A stretch of 64,000 bases of DNA from NCBI RefSeq assembly GCF_900101905.1, contig NZ_FNAJ01000006.1:124001-188000 (forward strand), written 5' to 3'. A program made the position numbers and the translations under genes. Position 1 is the stretch's first letter. Every line of letters starts with the position of its first letter. The DNA is from Myxococcus virescens (GTDB taxonomy: Bacteria; Myxococcota; Myxococcia; Myxococcales; Myxococcaceae). Of the stretch, positions 1 to 9,232 are shown piece by piece. The notes under the pieces were generated by a model. It was not told where the DNA came from and ran no database searches. It worked only from the letters and a program-made list of their open reading frames with translations.

Positions 1-813
1 GCCGTGGCGCTCCAGTCAGCCCCGGGCCCCACCCCGCCACCTGCGCCTCCGGCGCGGAGCCTGGGCTCGCGCGCCCAGCGTGAGTTGGACCAGCAGACGC
101 GGGTCGGCGCGGGGCAGCAGCTCTCCGTGGCGCAGCTCATCGCGCTCAAGAACGCGGGCATCACCCCGGAGCGCGTGCAGCAACTGACGGCCATGGGCTA
201 CACGCCGACCGTCTCCAACCTCGTGAGGATGAGCCACGCTGGCATCACCCCCGACTACGTCCAGGACATGAACACGCGCTTCGGCCGGAAGCTGGAAGCG
301 AACGAACTGACGCGCCTGCGGCACCTGGGCGTCACGCCCGAGTACATCCAGTCCCTCAAGTCCGCGGGCTTCAACGTCGATGACCCGAAGGCCCTGTCCC
401 ACGCGCGCGCCGTCGGCGTGGACGAGGACTTCGTCCGTGGCCTCAAGGACGCTGGCTACACCGGCATGTCGCTGGAGGAGCTCGCCCACCTGCGCGCCGT
501 GGGCGTGAACCCCGAGTACATCCGGGAGATGAACAAGCACGGCCTGTCGAAGCTGAAGGCCCGGGAGCTGATGCAGCTTCGCGCCGTGGGCGTGGACCCG
601 GGCTGGCTCGCCAGCATTCGCAAGGCGGGCGTGCAGACGATGGATACGAAGGAGCTCCAGCGGCTGCGCGCCACCGGCGTGGACGCCCACTTCCTGGGTG
701 AGCTCCACAACGCAGGCCTGAAGGACCTCTCCGTCGACGAACTGGTGCGGCTGCGCACCGGCGGCGTGGACGCGGACTTCATCCGGAAGATGCGCGGCAC
801 CGGCTCGAAGTAA
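1..813 (+). CDS. C-terminal part of a GVTPEYIR-type repeat protein (5' end outside window)
   Basis: The reading frame is open to the left edge, so the true start probably lies upstream; the first in-window start-like codon is GTG at 4. The visible part has a proline-rich linker (residues about 1-20), then about eight tandem repeats of ~28 residues. The repeat consensus is GVxPEYIxxMxxxGxxxLxxxELxxLRxx, for example GVNPEYIREMNKHGLSKL. No catalytic motif is visible in this piece. From memory, such repeats often form the C-terminal tail of M56/BlaR1-like membrane peptidases, so the missing N-terminus may be a BlaR1-type sensor protease; this is inference. The next gene, 109 bases on, is a secreted protein with the same repeats, so the two are probably functionally linked. 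Confidence 0.7.
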   Translation, partial: AVALQSAPGPTPPPAPPARSLGSRAQRELDQQTRVGAGQQLSVAQLIALKNAGITPERVQQLTAMGYTPTVSNLVRMSHAGITPDYVQDMNTRFGRKLEANELTRLRHLGVTPEYIQSLKSAGFNVDDPKALSHARAVGVDEDFVRGLKDAGYTGMSLEELAHLRAVGVNPEYIREMNKHGLSKLKARELMQLRAVGVDPGWLASIRKAGVQTMDTKELQRLRATGVDAHFLGELHNAGLKDLSVDELVRLRTGGVDADFIRKMRGTGSK

Positions 814-922
814 GCCGTTCGTCCCGCGCCCCATCACCCAACACGTCTCGATTGCCCCCCGCTCGGCGCGCGTCCCATCCGACGCGCGCCGCACGGGAGG
901 CGTCTACCCAAAGGAGCCCACC

Positions 923-1900
923 ATGCGTCTCATGTCGTCACGCCTGTCCCTCGTGGCCCTGTTGTTGATGGCCACCTCCGCCGTCGCGGCCTCTTCCACC
1001 TTCGAGCCTCGCGGCACCTGGTCGGCCTCGCCCAAGAGCAGCGACCCCTCCACCCTGAACCTCCAGCTCCACCAAGGCCCGCACCGCAACATGGGCTTCA
1101 CGGAACCCCTGGCGTCCTTCCAGGGACTGTCCACCACGGACGGCGCCACCACCTTCACCCTGCCGCGCGAGGCCGGCACCTTCCGCTTCGAAGGCCAGTT
1201 CCAGGACGGCCAGGGCGCGGGCCACTACCGCTTCGATGCCAGCAACGACTTCCTCAAGAAGATGGCCACGCTGGGCTACTCGGACATCACGCCCGAGGTG
1301 CAGTTCCAGCTGGCGGCGACCAACGTCACGACGGCCCGCATCCAGGCCCTGGCCGCGCTGGGCTACAAGCAGCTCAGCACGGAGGAGCTCATCCAGGTGG
1401 GCATCTTCGGCGTGACGCCCGAGTACGCGCGCGGCCTGTCCGACGCGGGCTACTCCGGGCTGTCGTTCAAGGAACTGGTCGAGGGCCGCATCCACCGCGT
1501 CACGCCCCAGCGCGTGAAGGAGTTCTCCAGCGTCGGCTTCGCGAAGCTGCCCTGGAATCAGCTGACGGCCATGAGCATCCACGGCGTCACGCCCGACTTC
1601 GTGAAGCAGATGCGCGAGCTGGGCTTCCAGGGCACGGACGCGGATGACGTCATCGCCTTCCGCATCCACCGCGTCACGCCCGACTTCGTGAAGCAGATGC
1701 GCGAGCTGGGCTTCAAGGACCTCACCCAGGACCAGATTCTGGCCTTCCGCATCCACGGCGTCACGCCCGACTTCGTGAAGCAGATGCGCGAGGCGGGCTA
1801 CCCCAACGTCACTCCGGACGAGCTGGTGGCCCTGCGCATCCACGGCATCGACCGCGTCTTCATCCGCGACATGTCGGGGACGGCGCCGAAGAAGAAGTGA
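923..1900 (+). CDS. Secreted GVTPDFVKQM-repeat protein
   Basis: A 325-aa protein starting at ATG 923, eight bases after a good AAAGGAG ribosome-binding site. Residues 1-22 form a signal peptide ending in SAVAA. Residues ~25-105 are a beta-rich domain (ending GTFRFEGQFQDGQGAGHYRF). The rest is about seven ~29-residue repeats of the form IHGVTPDFVKQMRELGF...L.AFR. The last three units are almost identical at DNA level, with an 87-bp period around 1577-1837, suggesting recent expansion or conversion. It has no catalytic signature. It shares its repeat family with the preceding gene and is likely an exported partner acting in the periplasm or cell envelope. Its function is unknown; a ligand or partner of a BlaR1-like protease is a guess. 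Confidence 0.8.
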   Translation: MRLMSSRLSLVALLLMATSAVAASSTFEPRGTWSASPKSSDPSTLNLQLHQGPHRNMGFTEPLASFQGLSTTDGATTFTLPREAGTFRFEGQFQDGQGAGHYRFDASNDFLKKMATLGYSDITPEVQFQLAATNVTTARIQALAALGYKQLSTEELIQVGIFGVTPEYARGLSDAGYSGLSFKELVEGRIHRVTPQRVKEFSSVGFAKLPWNQLTAMSIHGVTPDFVKQMRELGFQGTDADDVIAFRIHRVTPDFVKQMRELGFKDLTQDQILAFRIHGVTPDFVKQMREAGYPNVTPDELVALRIHGIDRVFIRDMSGTAPKKK

Positions 1901-2012
1901 CGCCGGGCGCGGTCAACGTCCGCCGGTGAACGGCCGGCCCCGCTACCGGGATGCACGGAGCGCCACCCGGCCACATCTTCCCCGCGGGACGGTGGTGGTG
2001 GGGAGGGTCGGA

Positions 2013-2444
2013 ATGTCGCTGCTTCGAGCCGCTGGTGCCGGGATGCTCCTCCTGGCTGCGTGTGCATCAACCAACAAGTCCGCGGCGCCAGAGCCCCGCG
2101 CCGCGGCGCCGCGAGTCGAGGGGGTGGAGTACGGCTTCCACCCCCAGGACCCGGTCCGCGTCGGCTGGGGTGACCGGGGGATGATGGCCTTCCTGGAGCT
2201 GCTGCGAGGCCCCCAGGGCCAACGCATCGCCTGGCGCCGCGTGGGCCCCTGCTGCGGCGCCGGCGCGCCCACCGAGCTGGAGGTCTTCGAGGTGACGTAC
2301 GACGGCCTCGCCGCTCCGGTGAGCCTCTACCTGGACCCGAACACCGCGGGCGCCGTGCACGCGCCCAACGGCTTCAACCTCCAGGGGCTCGCCTCCCGCT
2401 CGCAGGTGGGGCAAGAGGAGACGCCCCGGGTCATCGAGCTGTAG
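2013..2444 (+). CDS. Small lipoprotein, copy 1 of a two-member local family
   Basis: ATG 2013 gives a 143-aa protein with a lipoprotein signal (MSLLRAAGAGMLLLAAC, Cys17). An in-frame start at 1926 would bury the signal peptide and is rejected. The mature part carries a conserved core: YGFHPQDPVRVG, then LRGPQGQRI, a CCG pair and FEVTYDGL..PVSLYLD. The gene at 15969 has the same core (YGYSKNDPIHVGGG, LRGPQGQKV, GSCC, YVVTYDGL), so they are paralogues. I recall similar small lipoproteins in Bacteroidetes mislabelled as a KDO aldolase; no enzyme motif supports that name. The vicinal cysteines could form a disulfide or bind metal. It ends 8 bases before the stop of the convergent DUF885 gene. Confidence 0.75.
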   Translation: MSLLRAAGAGMLLLAACASTNKSAAPEPRAAAPRVEGVEYGFHPQDPVRVGWGDRGMMAFLELLRGPQGQRIAWRRVGPCCGAGAPTELEVFEVTYDGLAAPVSLYLDPNTAGAVHAPNGFNLQGLASRSQVGQEETPRVIEL

Positions 2445-2452
2445 TCCGCGGC

Positions 2453-4234
2453 TCACTCCAGCGACGGCGCCGTGTCGCCCGGCAGGAACACCTCCCGCGC
2501 GAGCGACACCGGCAGCCCGAGCTGGAGGAGCCGGTCGTGAAAGTCCTTCAGCACCAGCGTCTTCCCGCGCGACTCCAGGTGGCGGCGGTAGTCGTCGCGC
2601 AGCTTGAAGATCTGCATGCGCCCCACGGCGTAATACAGGTACGTGGGGTCGAGCGTGCCGCGCTCCACCTCGCGCAGGGCGGGGAAGGGCTCGAAGTACG
2701 CAATCTCCGCGTACCGCTTCGCCACCGCCTCCACGGGCTCTCCGTACACGTGTAGCGCCAGCGCCGCGTACCAGCGCGCGTGCCGCTGGAGCGCGCGGCG
2801 GAGCTGCCCCAGCCGCACGACCGGGTCACCATTGCCCAGGCCTTCATCCACCATCATCTGCTCGGAGTAGTGCGCCCAGCCCTCCACCAGTGACGCGGGG
2901 GTGAAGACCTTGCGCACGTCCGTGGGAATCCGCGCGCCGTAGAGCAGCTGCACGAAGTGGCCGGGCATGGCCTCATGGACGGTGATGCCCAGCAGGCCCG
3001 CGCGGTTGAAGTACGTCAGGTGCTGGGCCTTCTGCTCGGGCGTCCAGCCGGGCTCCACGTTGGTGATGTTGTAGAAGGCCTCGGTGGCCTTCGTCTCGAA
3101 GGGGCCGGGGGTGTCCATGGACGCGAAGCCCAGCCGCGCGTAGGGCGGCGTCTCCCGCACCACGGGCAGCCGGTCCGACGGCAGCGTGAGGATGTTCCGC
3201 TCGCGCACGAAGCGCTGCAGCTCCACCAGCTGCGCCCGCGCCGAGGCCACCAGCTCCTCCGCCTTCGGGTGGTCCTTCACCAGCTCCGCCATCACCTGCT
3301 CGGGCGTCTTGGTGGCGTCCAACCGGGCGGCCTCGCGCGCCACCCAGGCCTTGTAGTCGCGGATGGCGCGCTCGTTGATGTCGCGCAGCGCGTCCGCGTC
3401 CAGCGTGACGTGCTCCTCCAGCGCCAGCTTCTTCTCGAAGCGCTCGCGCCCCAGGCGGAAGTCGCCGTCCGCCTGGGGCAGCAGCTCGCGCTCCAGCCAC
3501 ACCGCGAAGGCCTCCATCTGCCGCGCGGCCTCCTCACGCGCGGCGGAGAAGGCGGCGCGCTCGCTCAGCGGCACCTGGGCATACCCCTGCGCCGTCAGGG
3601 CCCGGGGCAGGTCCGTGCGCAGGTACGCCACGGTGCCGCGCGCGTCGCGCAGCGCGTACTCCGCCCACAGCTTCGGCACGCCGCTCAGGTTGAACTGCGC
3701 CGCGTCGAGCACGCCAGGGATGCGCGCCATCCGGGAGCGCATGGCGCGCATGCGCTCGGCCACGGGGGCGAACTCGCGTGACGACAGGCCGTCCAACCCG
3801 CTGGAGATGATGCCCACGTAGAAGCCCGGGTCGCGCTCCCAGGGGCGCACCTCCTCCAGCTCCAGCAGGTCGGCGCGCATCGCGTTCTCCAGCACGCGCA
3901 CGTCCACGGCCGCGTCTCCCGACAGGCCACCGCGCGCCACCACCTGCTCCAGGCGCGTCAACCAGCCGCGCAGCGCCTCCGCCTTGCGCTTCAGCGCGCC
4001 CGAAGAGACGTCCGGCAGGTGGGCGTCATGCATGTGATAGCCGAGCCGCGTGGCCCGGGTGGGATGCGCCGCCGCATACCAATCCAGGTACTCGCGCGCG
4101 AGGACGACATAGTCGGCATCCGCGGCGGAGACGGAAGCGGTGGGCATGGCCGAGGAAGACTCCGGCCCGGCCCCCGAACGCGAAGCGCAAGCGGAGACAC
4201 AGGCCAACAGGACGAATGCGGAGCGAATGCGCAT
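2453..4234 (-). CDS. DUF885-family zinc metallopeptidase lipoprotein
   Basis: A 593-aa protein of the usual DUF885 length. The start at 4234 is chosen because it gives a lipobox (MRIRSAFVLLACVSAC, Cys15); the longer frame to 4384 is an Arg/Pro-rich non-coding extension. The zinc-binding motif HEAMPGHFVQ (H420, E421, H426) and the downstream EGWAHYSEQM (E451) are intact, as expected for this predicted exported zinc peptidase family. N-terminal landmarks include YLDWYAAAHPTRATRLGYH and the glycine-rich YVGIISSGLDGLSS. It probably acts at the envelope on peptides; the substrate is unknown. It is divergent from the ELWxxDGT gene, with 257 bases between the starts. The family call is firm, the activity inferred. 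Confidence 0.88.
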   Translation of the reverse strand: MRIRSAFVLLACVSACASRSGAGPESSSAMPTASVSAADADYVVLAREYLDWYAAAHPTRATRLGYHMHDAHLPDVSSGALKRKAEALRGWLTRLEQVVARGGLSGDAAVDVRVLENAMRADLLELEEVRPWERDPGFYVGIISSGLDGLSSREFAPVAERMRAMRSRMARIPGVLDAAQFNLSGVPKLWAEYALRDARGTVAYLRTDLPRALTAQGYAQVPLSERAAFSAAREEAARQMEAFAVWLERELLPQADGDFRLGRERFEKKLALEEHVTLDADALRDINERAIRDYKAWVAREAARLDATKTPEQVMAELVKDHPKAEELVASARAQLVELQRFVRERNILTLPSDRLPVVRETPPYARLGFASMDTPGPFETKATEAFYNITNVEPGWTPEQKAQHLTYFNRAGLLGITVHEAMPGHFVQLLYGARIPTDVRKVFTPASLVEGWAHYSEQMMVDEGLGNGDPVVRLGQLRRALQRHARWYAALALHVYGEPVEAVAKRYAEIAYFEPFPALREVERGTLDPTYLYYAVGRMQIFKLRDDYRRHLESRGKTLVLKDFHDRLLQLGLPVSLAREVFLPGDTAPSLE

Positions 4235-4491
4235 GGCGCGTCGAGTCTCGTAATGGGACGGCGGTTCGGAAAGCGGGAAGCGCGCTCTGGATGCTTCTTC
4301 GTCGAACAGCTCTCGCCCGGGTTGTCGGCTGAAGGTCCCCGGTCTCGTACGCCGAGGCGCCCTCGGAGGGCGACTGTCACGCAATGACAGCCCTGGACCG
4401 ACTCGCGGACGGCTTGGGTTTCGTCACATCCCAGCCAGATTGCGCGACCGCGGCACCCCACCGCAGCCAGCCACCGCAACAAGGAGTGAGT

Positions 4492-6006
4492 ATGCGTCTT
4501 CGCGCACAGAGCCTTCCTTTGCTGTTGTCCGCCGTTTCAGGCATCGCCACCCTCGGATGCGGCGTCGAAGCACCCTACCCGGCTCGCCAGGAGCACGGGG
4601 AGGTGGAAGCCGCCGCCAGCCGTGAAGACACCGCGCGCCTGGGTGCGGCTTCCGGCTGGGACCTGTGCGACACGACGGCCCGGCTCGTGCGGGACATCAT
4701 CCCGGGCGCGGGACACTCCCATCCGCGGGACCTCACCCACGGCAACGAGGTCCTCCTCTTCTCCGCCACGGATGGCGTGGGGGGCCGGGAGCCCTGGATG
4801 AGCTCGGGCGTGGCTTCGGGGACGCATCCGCTCCGGGACGTGCACTCCGGAGGCTCGGGCTCGGACGCGGGCCCCTTCCTCCAGGGCGGGACGACGACGT
4901 ACTTCGCGGCGAGTGATGGAGTGCATGGCCGCGAACTCTGGAAGACGGATGGCTCCACCGCGGGCACGGAGCTGGTGAAGGACATCTCGCCGGGTGGGCT
5001 GGGCTCGGACCCGGAGCACCTGACCTTCTACGACGGCGTGCTGTACTTCACGGCGAACGATGGCGTGCATGGCCGCGAGCTGTGGCGCAGCGATGGCACG
5101 GAGGAGGGAACCTTCCTCTTGCGCGACTTCAGCACGGAGGGAGACCTGGTCTCCAGCCACTTCGAGCTGGTGGCGGGGTCGAACGCCCTCTACGTCAAGG
5201 TGAGCATCTTCTCACCGACCGACCGCCAGTCGAGCCGGGTGCAGCTGTACCGGACCGATGGCGCCAGCTTCGTGCGGCTGGTGGACGGGACGGAGGAGAA
5301 CATGCTGGGCGACCTGACGCCGGTGGGGGACAAGCTGTTCTTCACCTGGAACTTCGATGCGCCGCAGACGCGGCTCTACGTCACCAACGGCACGTCGAGC
5401 TGGGCGCGCTACGTGTACACGTTCATCGGCGCCCCCCTGGGGTTGGTCGCCTACAAGAACAAGCTCTTCCTGAGCGCGGCGACGGGAGCCGGGGGGGCGG
5501 ACTTCGAGCTGTGGCGCAGCGACGGCACCACGTCCGGCACGACACGGGTGAAGGACATCTACCCGGGCCCGGTGCCGTCGCAGCCGACGAGCCTCACGGT
5601 GGTGAAGGACCGGCTCTTCTTCGTCGCGGATGACGGGGTGCACGGCCGCGAGCTGTGGAGCAGCGACGGGACGAGCGCGGGGACGCAGCTGCACGCCGAC
5701 ATCGCCGTGGGCGCGCCGGGCTCGGAGCCCGCGGAGCTGACGGCCGTGGAGGAGTACCTCTTCTTCAGCGCCCACACGGAGGCCGGAGGCCGGGAGGCGT
5801 GGGTGAGCGACACCCGCGAGCCGGGGGTGTTCGAGGTGCAGGGCATCGCGCCGGGGGCCATGCACTCGGACCCGAACAACTTCGTGCGCTCGGGGTGGGA
5901 CCTCTACTTCGTCGCCAGCGACAACGCCGACTACGGCCGCGAGCTCCGCGCGCTGCGCATCCGGCCCGCGGGCATGTGTGACATGAGCGGCAACGGCGGG
6001 CTCTGA
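4492..6006 (+). CDS. ELWxxDGTxxGT-repeat lipoprotein
   Basis: Start ATG 4492 follows AAGGAG by five bases and opens a lipoprotein signal (MRLRAQSLPLLLSAVSGIATLGC); a frame from 4384 is an artefact. The 504-aa product is a string of beta-propeller-like repeats, roughly 50 residues each, with the motif DGVHGRELWxxDGTxxGTxLVKDIxPGxxGSxP. It appears at least six times, some copies degenerate (FELWRSDGTTSGTTRVKDI). Proteins of this family are common and lineage-expanded in myxobacteria and are thought to sit on the cell surface; the ligand is unknown. A strong terminator follows at 6123-6156, so it is probably monocistronic. Confidence 0.88.
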   Translation: MRLRAQSLPLLLSAVSGIATLGCGVEAPYPARQEHGEVEAAASREDTARLGAASGWDLCDTTARLVRDIIPGAGHSHPRDLTHGNEVLLFSATDGVGGREPWMSSGVASGTHPLRDVHSGGSGSDAGPFLQGGTTTYFAASDGVHGRELWKTDGSTAGTELVKDISPGGLGSDPEHLTFYDGVLYFTANDGVHGRELWRSDGTEEGTFLLRDFSTEGDLVSSHFELVAGSNALYVKVSIFSPTDRQSSRVQLYRTDGASFVRLVDGTEENMLGDLTPVGDKLFFTWNFDAPQTRLYVTNGTSSWARYVYTFIGAPLGLVAYKNKLFLSAATGAGGADFELWRSDGTTSGTTRVKDIYPGPVPSQPTSLTVVKDRLFFVADDGVHGRELWSSDGTSAGTQLHADIAVGAPGSEPAELTAVEEYLFFSAHTEAGGREAWVSDTREPGVFEVQGIAPGAMHSDPNNFVRSGWDLYFVASDNADYGRELRALRIRPAGMCDMSGNGGL

Positions 6007-6122
6007 GCGGTAGGCGCCTGCCCGCCCTCGGCACAGCCGGCCCCAGGGGCCAACCGGGACGGCGTTGGCCCCCTTCCCTTCCCGGCGCCGGGTGCCCACA
6101 TCGGAGAACTGTCGAGTGGCAG

Positions 6123-6156
6123 GGGGCACCAGGAGCCGGCTGGTGTCCCCTTTTTT
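6123..6156 (+). terminator. Rho-independent terminator after the ELWxxDGT gene
   Basis: GGGGCACCAG (6123-6132) pairs with CTGGTGTCCCC (6140-6150) with one bulged T. The 7-base loop is GAGCCGG and six Ts follow directly. It is the clearest intrinsic terminator in the window, 117 bases past the stop at 6006. The rest of the 372-base gap (6007-6378) holds no gene that I can support; the promoter of the AsmA gene should lie in 6157-6360. Confidence 0.85.
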
Positions 6157-6378
6157 CGTGCTCCCAGAGCGGCCGTCCGTCCTTCGAATTGTACGCCTCC
6201 GTGCATTTCTCCCCGCCTCCAGCGTCGTCTTGGGCAGAACTGTCATGCTGCTGTCCCGGTGCGGGCTGGCGCGTCTGACGCGTGCGGACGAGCCGGGGCT
6301 GGGCTAAGCGTCTGCCTGCCCGTCGGGTACCGCACAGGCCGGCGCCTGCGGCCCGCTCGCTGGAGGAGGTTTCAAGCG

Positions 6379-9081
6379 ATGTCCGACACCGTGGTGAAGA
6401 AGAAGCGCCGTTGGCCCTATGTCCTTGGAGGAGTCTTCGCGCTCCTCGTCATCATCGTGGCCGTGGCGCTCTGGCGACTGGACGCCATCCTGCTGAAGAC
6501 GGCCCGCGACCAGGCGGCCACCTATTCCCAGCTCCTGGGACGTCCCATCGAAATCGGGGACATCTCCACCAAGCTCTTCCCCACCATCGGCGCCCAGGTG
6601 GAGAACGTCACCGTCGGCCCCGCCGAAGGGGAAGACCTGCCGCTGGCCCAACTGGCCCTGATTGACGTCCGCGTCGCCGCGGGCCCGCTCCTGTCCTCCA
6701 GCGGCAAGGACATCCAGGTGAAGAACGCCGAGGTCTCCGGCCTCACCGTCAACCTGGTCCGCTTCGCCGACGGCACCACCAACGTGCAGCGTCTGCTCCA
6801 GCGGCTGGAAGAACAGCAGCCCAAGGAAGAGGAAGCCCCCGCTGAAGAGTCCCAGCCCATGGACCTCTCCGGCGTCCACGTGGAGCGCGCGGCCCTCACC
6901 GACGGCGCCATCCGCTTCGTGGACCGCGGCGCCGGAGCACAGGCCCGCGAGCTGGGCGTGAAGGACCTGGACATCGAGGTGAAGGACCTCCGCGTGGGCA
7001 AGCCGCTGGTGGTGAACCTGGCCGCCGCCGTGCTCGCGGACACCCAGAACCTCCAGGTGTCCCTCCACGCCGCGCCGCTGCCGGCCACGCTGGTCCCCAC
7101 GCCCGAGCGCGTGACGCTGAAGGCGCAGAAAATCGACCTCGCCCCGCTGGGCCCCTTCCTGCCGCCGGACATCGGCCTGCGGGCGGGCACGCTGGACGCG
7201 GACTGGCAGGCGGACCTGGGCAGCGCCGTTCCCGGCGGCCAGGGCCCCACGAAGCTGGTGGGCATCATCAAGGCCCTGGGCCTGAGCTTCACCGGCTCCG
7301 AGGGCGGCAAGGCGCTGGACGTCGTCATGGACACCGACGTCGCGGGCGACATCACCACGGGTGACCTGGCGCTCAACAAGCTGAAGGTGGACCTGGGCCC
7401 CGCAAGCCTCACCGGCAAGGGCAGCGTGAAGGGCCTGCTGACCGACAAGCCCGCGGTGGAGGGCTTCGAGCTGACGGGCCGCAACCTGGACCCGGCCGCG
7501 CTCGCCGACTACTACCCGCCGCTGCGCAAGCAGCTCAACGGGATGATTGCCGGTCCCATCGGCCTGGACGTGCGCGGCAGCGGCACGCAGGACGCCCAGG
7601 CCATCGACGTCAACGTGGACCTGACGCCCGTGCGGCTGCGCGTGCCGGCCCAGCTCACCAAGGACGCGGGCGGCGCGATGAAGCTCTCCGCGCGGGTCTC
7701 CGGCGCGGCGGCCACGGGCGGCGCCCTGCGCTTCGACGCGAAGGCGGACCTGGGCGGCATCGACCTGCGGCCCGGCCTGCTGGTGGACAAGGCCCCGGGA
7801 CAGCGGATGGACCTGAGCGCCGCGGGCACCTACGCGCCCGGCCAGGGCTCCGGCATGAAGGTGGACATCCCCAAGCTCACCGCGAACGTGCTCGAGGACA
7901 CGATGACGGGCAGCGCGGCCTTCGCGCTCGCGGGTACAGGGAAGAAGCAGACGACGACGTTCTCCGCGGACCTCAAGAGCCAGAAGCTGGACGCGGACGC
8001 GCTGATGATGAGCGAGGAGGAAGTCCAGGCGCGCGGCGGTCCGCCGCCGGAGGAGCCGCCATCCGATGACCCGACGCGCTTCAGCGGCTACCGGGGCGAC
8101 ATCCGCTTCGCGGTGGGCACGCTGCGCTACATGGAGATGAACATGACCCAGGTGACGGGCGTGGTGAAGATGACCGACGACCTCATCACGGTGGAGAAGT
8201 TCTCCACGGGCGTCTACGGCGGACGCATCGTCGCGGACGGCACCACCATGCGCCTGGGCCCGCTGCCGGAGCAGCGCCCCTTCGAGGCGAAGGTGAAGGT
8301 GGAGGGCGTCGCGGTGGAGCAGGCGCTGACGCAATTCACGCCGCAGAAGGCCGTGACGGGCAAGTTCAACGGCAACGTGGACGTGAAGGGCGTGGGCTAC
8401 ACGCCCGAGCAGCTCAAGCAGACGCTGCTCGGCGGCATCAACGGCGACCTGCTGGATGGCGAGCTGCTGGGCAAGGACCTGGTGGCCGCGGTGTCCGAGC
8501 CGCTCGCCAAGGCGCTGCCCATCGCGGCCAAGGGCCTGAAGAACGAGCAGGTGACGAAGCTGGGCGGTGACCTGCCCTTCAGCGTTCAAATCAAGGACGG
8601 CGTGGCCCAGCTCTCCAAGCCGCTGACGTGGGCGCGGCCGGAGGCGGAGCTGAGCTTCGACGGCGGCATCCGGCTGGATGGCTCGCTGGACCTGACGGGC
8701 TCCGTGGCGCTGACCCCCTCCACGGTGAAGACGCTGACGCTGGGCAAGGTGACGCCGCCGGCCGCCATCCCCGTGGGCCTGAAGCTGACGGGCCCCGCGT
8801 GGAAGCCGGAGGTCACCAGCCTGGACGTGAAGCCGGCGGTGACGCAAATCGCGAAGCTGGCGGCCTCGTCGCTGGCGGGCAACCTGATTGGCGGCGAGCG
8901 CGGCCAGCAGGTCCAGGGCATCATCGAAGGCGGCGAGGACAAGCTTCGCGCCGAAGCCGAGGCCAGGCGCAAGGAGCTGGAGGCCAAGGCCGCCGAGGAG
9001 AAGGCGCGCCTGGAGGCCGAGGCCAAGAAGCGCGCCGAGGACGAAGCGAAGAAGCGCCTGCGCGGCCTCTTCGGGAAGTAG
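6379..9081 (+). CDS. AsmA family protein
   Basis: A 900-aa protein. Start ATG 6379 is preceded by GGAGGAGGT at 6362-6370; the upstream frame to 6259 is rejected. The layout is a short lysine-rich cytoplasmic tail, one transmembrane helix (residues ~13-33, YVLGGVFALLVIIVAVALWR), then a long AsmA-type region starting with DQAATYSQLLGRPIEIGDIS. The periplasmic part consists of repeated beta-strand segments typical of the AsmA/TamB/VPS13-like lipid-transfer superfamily, with a recognisable AsmA C-terminal domain (LLGGINGDLLDGELLGKDL, ~residues 690-780). The last ~45 residues are a charged coiled coil (EARRKELEAKAAEEKARLE). By family it probably moves or organises lipids between inner and outer membranes. 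It stands alone, 151 bases ahead of the sulfide module. Confidence 0.85.
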   Translation: MSDTVVKKKRRWPYVLGGVFALLVIIVAVALWRLDAILLKTARDQAATYSQLLGRPIEIGDISTKLFPTIGAQVENVTVGPAEGEDLPLAQLALIDVRVAAGPLLSSSGKDIQVKNAEVSGLTVNLVRFADGTTNVQRLLQRLEEQQPKEEEAPAEESQPMDLSGVHVERAALTDGAIRFVDRGAGAQARELGVKDLDIEVKDLRVGKPLVVNLAAAVLADTQNLQVSLHAAPLPATLVPTPERVTLKAQKIDLAPLGPFLPPDIGLRAGTLDADWQADLGSAVPGGQGPTKLVGIIKALGLSFTGSEGGKALDVVMDTDVAGDITTGDLALNKLKVDLGPASLTGKGSVKGLLTDKPAVEGFELTGRNLDPAALADYYPPLRKQLNGMIAGPIGLDVRGSGTQDAQAIDVNVDLTPVRLRVPAQLTKDAGGAMKLSARVSGAAATGGALRFDAKADLGGIDLRPGLLVDKAPGQRMDLSAAGTYAPGQGSGMKVDIPKLTANVLEDTMTGSAAFALAGTGKKQTTTFSADLKSQKLDADALMMSEEEVQARGGPPPEEPPSDDPTRFSGYRGDIRFAVGTLRYMEMNMTQVTGVVKMTDDLITVEKFSTGVYGGRIVADGTTMRLGPLPEQRPFEAKVKVEGVAVEQALTQFTPQKAVTGKFNGNVDVKGVGYTPEQLKQTLLGGINGDLLDGELLGKDLVAAVSEPLAKALPIAAKGLKNEQVTKLGGDLPFSVQIKDGVAQLSKPLTWARPEAELSFDGGIRLDGSLDLTGSVALTPSTVKTLTLGKVTPPAAIPVGLKLTGPAWKPEVTSLDVKPAVTQIAKLAASSLAGNLIGGERGQQVQGIIEGGEDKLRAEAEARRKELEAKAAEEKARLEAEAKKRAEDEAKKRLRGLFGK

Positions 9082-9100
9082 GGCCCGCGGCCCGCGCTCC

Positions 9101-9130
9101 CTGAAACACGCTGAAACAGTCGGGAAACAA
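9101..9130 (+). promoter_or_regulatory. Candidate enhancer array: three TGAAAC-type boxes at 10-bp spacing
   Basis: CTGAAACACG, CTGAAACAGT and CGGGAAACAA start at 9101, 9111 and 9121, exactly one helical turn apart, 44-73 bases upstream of a -24/-12 promoter. The same box occurs in inverse orientation ahead of the persulfide dioxygenase gene at 11873-11900. The sigma-54 activator encoded in the same module is the obvious candidate to bind it; this is inferred from position. Confidence 0.6.
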
Positions 9131-9173
9131 CGTGTTCACCTCGTCACCCGGGGCCTGCCCTCGGGGACGAGTG

Positions 9174-9189
9174 TGGCATGCGCCCTGCT
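9174..9189 (+). promoter_or_regulatory. Sigma-54 (-24/-12) promoter of the sqr-activator unit
   Basis: TGGCATGCGCCCTGCT matches the TGGCACG-N4-TTGCW consensus at 10 of 12 defined positions, with the invariant GG and GC in correct register (12 bp apart). It lies 44 bases before the sqr start codon. Together with the phased upstream boxes and the sigma-54 activator gene downstream, this supports activator-dependent transcription of 9233-11820. Confidence 0.75.
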
Positions 9190-9232
9190 AGGGCTTCCTG
9201 CCCGTTTCACGCGTCACAAGGGAGCGCGCGAC

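Noticed and set aside
1577-1837. Possible CRISPR or satellite array from the 87-bp repeats
   Set aside because: The units are contiguous, in frame and encode a known type of protein repeat.
6304-8847. Minus-strand open frame of 847 codons opposite the AsmA gene
   Set aside because: His/Arg/Gln/Val-rich antisense translation without motifs; the plus strand has the AsmA signature and a strong ribosome-binding site.
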